In this document: positions 1-5,422 of the stretch, one piece after another
Numbering within the stretch: position 1 is the stretch's first letter
How the letters are laid out: each line of letters starts with the position of its first letter
DNA from: DATGHS01 sp035307785
Lineage (GTDB): Bacteria > Planctomycetota > Planctomycetia > Gemmatales > Gemmataceae
Length of the DNA: 11,057 nt
Assembly: GCA_035307785.1 (NCBI GenBank)
Contig: DATGHS010000357.1
Span: forward strand, 1-11,057
Direction: 5' to 3'
Made by a program: the position numbers and the translations under genes
The notes under the pieces: model-generated
What the model saw: the letters and a program-made list of their open reading frames with translations, nothing else
Told to the model about the DNA's origin: nothing
Databases searched by the model: none

Positions 1-107
1 TCAGGCGCGATGCGCTCCAGCTCGTCATGCACCTTTGTTTTCAAGCCGTCGAGGGCGTGTTCGCTTGCCGGCAACGTGGCCGGCAAGACGTGGTTGGGGT
101 CGTGCAT
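1..107 (-). CDS. N-terminal 35 codons of an unidentified protein, 3' end outside window
   Basis: An ATG (107-105 on the - strand) opens a frame that runs without a stop to the window edge. A good ribosome-binding site, TTGGAG (complement of 116-121), lies 8 bases upstream, which is the main reason for believing the gene. The visible residues begin MHDPNHVLPATLPASEHALD and continue as a hydrophilic, charged, probably helical stretch ending near DELERIAP. There is no signal peptide, membrane segment or metal motif. It is transcribed divergently from hypA, so a link to hydrogenase biology is possible but rests only on position. I do not recognise the family; the helical LKTKVHDELER stretch is too short to assign. 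Confidence 0.5.
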   Translation of the reverse strand, partial: MHDPNHVLPATLPASEHALDGLKTKVHDELERIAP

Positions 108-227
108 TGCGGGAACTCCAAGATGTGCCAAGAATCTCCCAAATCTAATCGAAATCGGCGCGAAAACCGGCCCATTTGATCAAAGATTTCCGCCGCCAGC
201 CCGCGCAGCGGCTTGCAATGTGTTCAT

Positions 228-244
228 GCGTATAGTATATACGC
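228..244. promoter_or_regulatory. 17-bp palindrome in the divergent intergenic region, candidate operator
   Basis: GCGTATA-GTA-TATACGC is a perfect 7-bp inverted repeat with a 3-base spacer, in the 278-bp gap (108-385) between the - strand partial gene and hypA. It is AT-rich in a GC-rich context and contains -10-like hexamers on both strands (TATAGT on +, TATACT on -), so it could be a dimeric regulator site overlapping divergent promoters. No convincing -35 element could be paired with either. A second, smaller palindrome, TTTGATCAAA, lies at 175-184. Nothing else was recognised in this gap. The operator role is inference from symmetry and position. Confidence 0.35.
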
Positions 245-375
245 GTTCACGAGGGATTCGATGCCATCCCAAGTCGTATAAGATGATTCGTTCCTTTGCC
301 CCTGTCATCTTTGGCCCGGGTTCGCACAATAGTTCCCGCGGGGTAACGCACTCCGGGCCAAGCATCGAGCGAATG

Positions 376-380
376 TAAGG
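376..380 (+). promoter_or_regulatory. ribosome-binding site of hypA
   Basis: TAAGG lies 5 bases before the ATG at 386. It fixes the hypA start, which also gives the obligatory MHE N-terminus of the family. Confidence 0.6.
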
Positions 381-385
381 CGCCC

Positions 386-730
386 ATGCACGAGTTGTCA
401 ATCGCTCTGAGCATACTGGATATCGCTGCCGAGGAGGCCAAGCGCCTGGGCGGAAGCGTAGCCGCAATTCACCTGCGGCTGGGTCCGCTCTCCGGCGTGG
501 CGCCGGCCGCATTGCGGTCGGCCTATGGATTGGCGCGCGAAATGAGCGCGCTACCAAAAGCGGAACTGGTGATCGACGAAGTTCCGCTCGTTGGCTATTG
601 CGCGACGTGTACCGCGGAGCGATCGCCGCCATCGGAATTGGAACTGTTTTGTCCCGTGTGTAGCACACCGATGCCGCAAATCCTCGGTGGCCGGGAACTG
701 GAAGTCGTCGCGCTGGAGTTGGAAGCATGA
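386..730 (+). CDS. hypA: HypA, nickel metallochaperone for [NiFe]-hydrogenase maturation
   Basis: This 114-residue protein has the usual HypA length. The family is a small cytoplasmic metallochaperone that binds Ni through the N-terminal Met-His-Glu and hands it, with HypB, to the large-subunit precursor of [NiFe] hydrogenase. Visible here are MHELSIA at the N-terminus (His2 is the nickel ligand), the family-typical I-x-L-R-L-G-P-L-S-G around residues 28-37, and a zinc site formed by two CxxC pairs, Cys72/Cys75 and Cys89/Cys92. The start is set by the MHE motif and by TAAGG 5 bases upstream. The stop codon overlaps the hypB start (ATGA, 727-730), so the two are translationally coupled. No structural hydrogenase genes or hypCDEF are in the window. 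In some bacteria HypA also serves urease, but no urease gene is visible here. Confidence 0.95.
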   Translation: MHELSIALSILDIAAEEAKRLGGSVAAIHLRLGPLSGVAPAALRSAYGLAREMSALPKAELVIDEVPLVGYCATCTAERSPPSELELFCPVCSTPMPQILGGRELEVVALELEA

Positions 731-1410
731 ACGCCACCCCACGCCTGGTCGAAGTCCGGCAGCATGTGTTGAAGAACAACGACGTCGTTGCGCGCGCGTT
801 GCGGTCTCGGTTCGATGAAACCGGCACGTTTGTCATTAGTCTCGTCTCCAGTCCCGGCGCCGGGAAGACCATGTTCCTTGAAACGGTGCTGAAGCAGCTT
901 CGCGGCCAATACCGGGTCGCAGCCCTGGTGGGCGACTTGGCCACTGACAACGATGCCCGCCGGCTGGCCCGTAGCGAGGTCCCGGTCAAACAAATCACTA
1001 CCGGAGCGGTTTGCCATTTGGAAGCCGCGATGGTTCGCGATGCCCTGGAAGAGTGGAAGCCAGAGAATCTCGATCTGCTGTTCATCGAAAACGTGGGCAA
1101 CTTGGTTTGCCCCGCCACGTTTGATCTGGGCGAGAATCTCCGGCTCGTCCTGTTTTCCGTCACCGAAGGCGAAGACAAGCCGCTCAAGTACCCGACCATT
1201 TTCAACACCGCCGACGTGGCAATCATCACCAAGATGGATCTTGCCGGAGCCGTGGAATTCGACGCGGCCACCGCCCATGGTAATATTCATGGAGTCCGGC
1301 CGGGGATGCGCATCTTCGAAGTATCGGCGAAGAAGGGCCAGGGCATGCCAGAGTGGTATGAATTTCTCGCAGCCGAGTTAAGGCGGCACAGGGGTCTTAG
1401 TTTGAAGTAA
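727..1410 (+). CDS. hypB: HypB, GTPase for nickel insertion into [NiFe] hydrogenase
   Basis: This 227-residue SIMIBI-class GTPase couples GTP hydrolysis to nickel transfer into hydrogenase precursor together with HypA. The P-loop is SSPGAGKT (residues 41-48). The G-domain metal site is the Cys96-His97 pair in TGAVCHLEA. The ENVGNLVCP segment (121-129, Cys128) is the Walker-B-like region, and the guanine-specificity motif is TKMD (168-171). The N-terminus is short: it has neither the histidine-rich stretch nor the CxxCGC high-affinity nickel motif found in some HypB proteins, so this is a minimal HypB that probably holds metal only at the G-domain dimer interface. GGAG at 715-718, inside hypA, serves as ribosome-binding site and the ATGA overlap indicates one operon. 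The stop codon runs directly into a hairpin at 1409. Confidence 0.95.
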   Translation: MNATPRLVEVRQHVLKNNDVVARALRSRFDETGTFVISLVSSPGAGKTMFLETVLKQLRGQYRVAALVGDLATDNDARRLARSEVPVKQITTGAVCHLEAAMVRDALEEWKPENLDLLFIENVGNLVCPATFDLGENLRLVLFSVTEGEDKPLKYPTIFNTADVAIITKMDLAGAVEFDAATAHGNIHGVRPGMRIFEVSAKKGQGMPEWYEFLAAELRRHRGLSLK

Positions 1411-1455
1411 CCCGCTTTAGCGGGTTGGGCACATTTGACCCGCTTTAGCGGGTCA
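1409..1455. repeat. two tandem CCCGC-TTTA-GCGGG hairpins after hypB
   Basis: Two nearly identical palindromes follow each other 28 bases apart. Copy 1 (1409-1426) is AACCCGC-TTTA-GCGGGTT with a 7-bp stem. Copy 2 (1436-1455) is TGACCCGC-TTTA-GCGGGTCA with an 8-bp stem. Copy 1 starts on the last two bases of the hypB TAA. The outer bases differ but each copy keeps its own pairing (AA/TT versus TGA/TCA), which suggests that the hairpin is maintained. No run of T follows either copy, so they are not classical intrinsic terminators; a REP-like element or an mRNA 3'-end protector fits better. Together with the promoter-like stretch downstream they make up the 163-bp gap 1411-1573. Confidence 0.8.
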
Positions 1456-1481
1456 CTACAAACTTGCTGGTATTCTCGCAC

Positions 1482-1510
1482 TTGCACGCCAACACTATTC
1501 GGGATACACT
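1482..1510 (+). promoter_or_regulatory. possible sigma70-type promoter of the three-gene secreted-protein unit
   Basis: TTGCAC (1482-1487) and TACACT (1505-1510) are separated by exactly 17 bases and lie about 65 bases before the ATG at 1574. The -35 matches the TTG core and the -10 keeps T-A-x-A-x-T. Position after the hypB hairpins and before the next operon is suitable. Planctomycete promoter consensus is not well enough known for this to be more than a candidate. Confidence 0.35.
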
Positions 1511-1573
1511 TTCTGTGGGGCGACCCAAAGCCTACCTGCCCCCAGTCTGTAATCCTGCCGCCGAATCTTCCGT

Positions 1574-3997
1574 ATGCGTTTCTTTCGCCACATTCTGTTC
1601 GGCATCGGCGTTGCCACGGCCATCGGCGCGTTTGCCGGCCCAGCGAACGCAGCGCTGCACTGTTCTGTACAGAAGATCGATCTGCCGGATGCCTTTGCGG
1701 GCCAGCAACTGGTCGTCTCCGACAATGACCAGGACGTCACGCGCAAGGCGACCTTCATCAGTAGCAATCCTGGGGTGGCAATAGTCGATGCGAAAGGTTA
1801 CGTGACCGCAGCCGGCAATGGATCCGCCGTTATTCGCATCACGGGCGGCAACGAGTCGCTGGAAATTCCCGTGACAGTGAAGGGCTTCGGCACGGGCCGC
1901 AGCGTGGATTTCCGCACCGAGATCGTGCCGATCCTGAGCAAGCACGGCTGCAATGCCGGGGGCTGCCACGGCAAGGCGAGCGGCCAAAACGGGTTCAAGC
2001 TTTCGCTCTTCGGCTTTGACACCGACTTCGATTTTGCGGCCATCACGCGCGAGGCGCGCGGCCGGCGCATCTTTCCATCCGACCCGGATCGTTCGCTGCT
2101 GTTGATGAAAGCTGCGGGCCGGATGCCGCACGGCGGCGGCAAACGTCTGCCGGCCGAAAGCGCCGATTACCTCTTGGTGAAGCGATGGATCGAAGCCGGC
2201 GCCCCGGCCTCCTCCCCTGATGCGCCAAAAGTGACGAAGCTGCGAATTCTGCCCGGCGATGCCGTGATGAAACCGGGGCAATTGCAACAACTCGCGGTGA
2301 TCGCTGAGTACTCCGATGGCTCGAGACGTGACGTTACCCGGCAATCGGAATTTCAGAGCAACCTCGATGTCGTTGCTTCCGTTGACGGCGATGCACTCGT
2401 GACCGCCGGCCAGGAAAGCGGCGAGGCGGCCATTATGACCCGGCACATGGGTTACGTGGCCGTGTTCAAGGCCATTGTGCCGCACGGCCCGCCACTCGCT
2501 GAGATTCCGGAATTCACGCCAAATAATCATGTCGATGAACTGGCCGTGGCGAAGTGGAAGAAGCTCGGCCTGCGGCCGAGCAGGCTGTGCGACGATGCCA
2601 CTTTCATTCGCCGCGTCACCGTTGACCTTTGCGGCCGCTTGCCGACGGCCATGGAGACACGCGCGTTCCTCGCAGATATCGATGCCAAGAAGCGCGAGAA
2701 GTTGATCGACCGGCTGCTGGATTCGGCGGATTACCCTGCTTACTTCGCCATGAAGTGGGGCACGATCCTGCGCAACTCGAACTTGGCCGGGGCTGACCAA
2801 GCGGCCGTGGCCTTCCACCACTGGCTGAAAGACATGATCGCCCGCAACCGGCCCTACGACGAATTCGTGCGCGGCATCGTGGCGGCGGCCGGCGAATGGC
2901 AGGATGCCCCGGCCGTTAACTGGCTTTGGCAGAATCGCGATGATCAATTGCATATGGTGACGGCCGACGTCGCGCAAGTCTTCCTCGGCACGCGCATTCA
3001 GTGTGCCAAATGTCATCATCATCCCTACGAGCGCTGGAGCCAGGCCGATTATTACGGCCTTGCCGGCTTCTTCACCCGTCTGGGCCGCAAGAACTTCGGT
3101 CAGCCGCCACCCTACTATGCCTCGGCCACCGTCACGACCGGCGAGAGAGACCCGACCACGGGCAAGACGCCCGAACCGAAATTCCTCGACGGGCCGGTTG
3201 GGAAGTTCAGCCCCGATGATGATCCCCGCCATGCGCTCGTCGATTGGATGGCGAAGCCGGATAATCCATTCTTCGCCAAAGCGCTGGTCAACCGCATGTG
3301 GGGCCATTTCCTGGGCCGCGGATTGGTCCAGCAAGTCGACGATCTGCGCGAAACGAACCCGCCGAGCAATCCGGAACTGCTCGATTGGCTGGCTCAGGAT
3401 TTCATCACGCACAAGTTTGATGTGAAACACGTAATTCGCACGATCTTGAATAGCCGGGTCTACCAGTTGAGTTCCGAACCTACGGACCAGAATCAGCACG
3501 ACCGGCAGAACTTCGCTCGTTACTACGCCCGCCGCATGCCGTCTGAAGTCTTCTTCGACGCGGTGAACGCAACTTGCGGCACGAAAGGAAACTTCAACGG
3601 CACGAGTGCCAATGCAAGGGCCATCGACTTGCCGCATGAAGGCTTCGGCTCCTACTTCCTCGATGTGTTCGACCGGCCCAAGCGCGTGACCGTGTGCGAG
3701 TGCGAGCGCTCCACCGGCGCCAATCTGGGTCAAGTGCTGCTGCTGGCTAATTCCGACGAGATTGAGAACAAGATTTCCGACGGCAACGGCCGCGTGGCCA
3801 AGTTCATCAAGGAGAAGAAGCCGACCGGAGAGATCGTTGAGGAGCTTTATCTCGCCGCGTTGGCGCGGTATCCGACCGCCGCAGAGAAGAAGCGGCTCAC
3901 GGAATACATCGAAAAATCCGAAAAAGACAAACAGCGCGCGGTTGAAGACGTGCTGTGGGCGATTTTGAATACGCGGGAGTTTATGTTCAACCACTGA
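1574..3997 (+). CDS. secreted DUF1549/DUF1553 protein with cytochrome-like sites and Ig-like domains
   Basis: This 807-residue protein belongs to the planctomycete-typical cytochrome-like family (PSCyt/PSD1). A signal peptide covers residues 1-26 (charged MRFFRH, hydrophobic core, ANA cleavage site). Then come a bacterial Ig-like (BIG2) domain (about 32-103), a cytochrome-like segment with Cys126-x4-Cys131-His132 (CNAGGCH, followed by GKASGQNGFKLSLFGFD), a second BIG2-like domain (about 221-302), DUF1549 (about 318-510) containing a canonical CxxCH haem motif at Cys477-Ala-Lys-Cys480-His481, and DUF1553 (about 545-800) with the family signature CECER (708-712). Export followed by covalent haem binding is likely; the enzymatic reaction is unknown, and roles in polymer breakdown have been proposed for such gene sets. 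No clear Shine-Dalgarno precedes the ATG; the start was chosen because it gives a complete signal peptide. It is followed by the DUF1501 gene, its usual partner. Confidence 0.93.
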   Translation: MRFFRHILFGIGVATAIGAFAGPANAALHCSVQKIDLPDAFAGQQLVVSDNDQDVTRKATFISSNPGVAIVDAKGYVTAAGNGSAVIRITGGNESLEIPVTVKGFGTGRSVDFRTEIVPILSKHGCNAGGCHGKASGQNGFKLSLFGFDTDFDFAAITREARGRRIFPSDPDRSLLLMKAAGRMPHGGGKRLPAESADYLLVKRWIEAGAPASSPDAPKVTKLRILPGDAVMKPGQLQQLAVIAEYSDGSRRDVTRQSEFQSNLDVVASVDGDALVTAGQESGEAAIMTRHMGYVAVFKAIVPHGPPLAEIPEFTPNNHVDELAVAKWKKLGLRPSRLCDDATFIRRVTVDLCGRLPTAMETRAFLADIDAKKREKLIDRLLDSADYPAYFAMKWGTILRNSNLAGADQAAVAFHHWLKDMIARNRPYDEFVRGIVAAAGEWQDAPAVNWLWQNRDDQLHMVTADVAQVFLGTRIQCAKCHHHPYERWSQADYYGLAGFFTRLGRKNFGQPPPYYASATVTTGERDPTTGKTPEPKFLDGPVGKFSPDDDPRHALVDWMAKPDNPFFAKALVNRMWGHFLGRGLVQQVDDLRETNPPSNPELLDWLAQDFITHKFDVKHVIRTILNSRVYQLSSEPTDQNQHDRQNFARYYARRMPSEVFFDAVNATCGTKGNFNGTSANARAIDLPHEGFGSYFLDVFDRPKRVTVCECERSTGANLGQVLLLANSDEIENKISDGNGRVAKFIKEKKPTGEIVEELYLAALARYPTAAEKKRLTEYIEKSEKDKQRAVEDVLWAILNTREFMFNH

Positions 3998-4000
3998 TTC

Positions 4001-4131
4001 AAATGCGGAATGCGGAACTCGGAATTCGGAATAGAATTCCAGGGAAGTCTTCCGCCGAATAGGGGACAACATATGAACGTCGATTTGCTCGGATTTCCAT
4101 TTCGCATTCCGCATTCCGCATTCCGCAATTC
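4001..4131. repeat. pair of inverted 7-bp tandem-repeat arrays around the DUF1501 start
   Basis: The left array (4004-4038) is a degrading run of a heptamer: TGCGGAA, TGCGGAA, CTCGGAA, TTCGGAA, TAGAATT. The right array (4103-4130) is the same heptamer on the other strand: CGCATTC three times, then CGCAATT. The two face each other across about 64 bases that hold the ribosome-binding site and ATG of the DUF1501 gene, and can pair over at least 13 bp (GCGGAATGCGGAA with TTCCGCATTCCGC). The left array is in the 75-bp gap after the DUF1553 gene; the right one is translated as part of the DUF1501 N-terminus (RIPHSAFR). Confidence 0.85.
4061..4065 (+). promoter_or_regulatory. ribosome-binding site that selects the DUF1501 start at 4073
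   Basis: AGGGG followed by 7 bases leads to the ATG at 4073. The in-frame ATG at 4010 has no comparable site and lies within the heptamer repeat, so 4073 is preferred. The site lies between the two inverted arrays and would be held in the loop if they paired in the mRNA. Confidence 0.55.
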
Positions 4132-5419
4132 GCTTAACCGACGTGGTTTTCTGAAGATCGGCGCGCTCGGCATCGGCGGGCTCACGCTGCCTGGATTGCT
4201 GGCGGCCCGCGCTCGAGCGGGCCAGTCGTTTAGCACCAACAACAAATCGGTGATTCTCATCTATCTGGCTGGCGGACCGTCGCACATTGACATGTACGAT
4301 CTGAAGCCCAATGCCCCAACCGAGGTTCGCGGCGAGTTCAAGCCCATCGCCACTAATGTGCCGGGTATCCAGATTTCCGAGCATCTGCCGTGGCAAGCAA
4401 AGATCTTCGACAAGCTCGCCGTGGTGCGTTCGGCGTTTCACACGAATGCCGGCCACGGCATGGGCTCGCAATGGATGCAGACCGGCTACCAGGCAACCAT
4501 TGAAGTCAATGACAACATTTATCCCAGTACCGGCTCCGTGGTGGCGAAGCTGAAGGGGCCGAATCAACAAGGCCTGCCGGCATACGTGAACCTGCCGCGC
4601 AAAGTCCCGTTTGGCAACGCGGCCTATTTGGGTGCTTCGTATAACCCGTTCGCCCCGGACGCCGATCCGAATTCCCAGAACTTCCAGGTGCGCAACTTGA
4701 AGCTGCCGGGCCGGGTCGATCCAACTCGCCTCGAAGCGCGCAAGAAGCTCATCAGCGACATCGATAGCCTTCGCCGCGAAGTGGATACTCGGGGCGACAT
4801 TTCGGGTCTTGATACGTTTTATCGCGAAGCGCTGGACATGGTGACGAACCCGAAGGCCCAGCATGCCTTTGACGTCAATAAGGAATCGGTCAAGCTTCGC
4901 GACCACTACGGCCGCAATGACCTCGGCCAGTGCTGTCTGCTCGCTCGGCGGCTGGTGGAAGCGGGCGTCACGTTCGTCAGCATTCAGGCCGGCGGCGGCT
5001 GGGACACGCACAGCAACAATTTCACGGAACTCAAGCGCCGCCTGCTGCCGCAGTTTGACCAGGGCGTGGCCGCGCTGGTGCAAGACTTGTGTGACCGCGG
5101 CTTGCAAGACGACGTGCTGGTGATGTCGTTCGGTGAATTTGGCCGCACGCCGAAGATCAACGGCACGGCCGGCCGCGATCACTGGCCCGGGGCCATGAGC
5201 ATCCTGTACGCGGGCGGCGGCCTGAAGATGGGCCAGATGGTGGGCACCACGAATTCGCTGGCCGAGCACCCCACGAGCAAGCCGTATACCCCGGGCTGTG
5301 TGCTCAGCACCATGTACCACTGCCTGGGCATCGACCACCACCACGTTTTCCACGACGATGCCAACCGCCCGTTGCCCGTGCTGAACGAAGGCGAGCCGAT
5401 TGCGGAATTGGTGGGGTAA
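4073..5419 (+). CDS. Tat-exported DUF1501 protein (alkaline-phosphatase/sulfatase-like fold)
   Basis: From the ATG at 4073 the protein has 448 residues. A twin-arginine signal is clear: Asn22-Arg-Arg-Gly-Phe-Leu-Lys28, a hydrophobic stretch (29-45) and an ARA cleavage site near residue 49, so it should be exported folded. DUF1501 belongs to the alkaline-phosphatase/sulfatase-like superfamily. Motifs at likely metal positions are GGPSHIDMYD (67-76), GGWDTH (Trp310 to His313), EFGRTP (355-360) and GRDHWP (Asp369, His370). Substrate is unknown. It follows the DUF1553 gene and precedes the PPC gene by 3 bases, an arrangement typical of planctomycete secreted-protein operons. Residues 10-20 are encoded by a 7-bp repeat array, giving an unusually long n-region before the Tat motif. 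A longer version starting at 4010 would add 21 residues, also mostly repeat-derived, and lacks a ribosome-binding site. Confidence 0.92.
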   Translation: MNVDLLGFPFRIPHSAFRNSLNRRGFLKIGALGIGGLTLPGLLAARARAGQSFSTNNKSVILIYLAGGPSHIDMYDLKPNAPTEVRGEFKPIATNVPGIQISEHLPWQAKIFDKLAVVRSAFHTNAGHGMGSQWMQTGYQATIEVNDNIYPSTGSVVAKLKGPNQQGLPAYVNLPRKVPFGNAAYLGASYNPFAPDADPNSQNFQVRNLKLPGRVDPTRLEARKKLISDIDSLRREVDTRGDISGLDTFYREALDMVTNPKAQHAFDVNKESVKLRDHYGRNDLGQCCLLARRLVEAGVTFVSIQAGGGWDTHSNNFTELKRRLLPQFDQGVAALVQDLCDRGLQDDVLVMSFGEFGRTPKINGTAGRDHWPGAMSILYAGGGLKMGQMVGTTNSLAEHPTSKPYTPGCVLSTMYHCLGIDHHHVFHDDANRPLPVLNEGEPIAELVG

Positions 5420-5422
5420 GAG

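Noticed and set aside
175..184. TTTGATCAAA as an FNR-type oxygen-regulator site upstream of hypA
   Set aside because: The FNR consensus is TTGAT-N4-ATCAA; here the half sites are fused without the spacer, so only a short palindrome can be claimed.
10..378. A 122-codon + strand frame before hypA
   Set aside because: It crosses the divergent intergenic region and the palindrome, its translation has no recognisable features, and the - strand start at 107 has a better ribosome-binding site.
180..1290. Two long - strand open frames opposite hypA/hypB
   Set aside because: They are composition shadows of hypA and hypB, with low-complexity Arg/Ser/Pro-rich translations and no family signature.
1409..1455. 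The tandem hairpins as a classical Rho-independent terminator
   Set aside because: Neither stem is followed by a T-run, and the element is duplicated; it is listed as a repeat instead.
4010..4012. ATG at 4010 as the DUF1501 start
   Set aside because: It lies inside the left heptamer array and has no ribosome-binding site, whereas AGGGG precedes the in-frame ATG at 4073.
4103..4131. Heptamer array as a CRISPR or origin iteron
   Set aside because: Units are contiguous, only 7 bp, without spacers, and are translated; no cas, replication or DnaA-box context is present.
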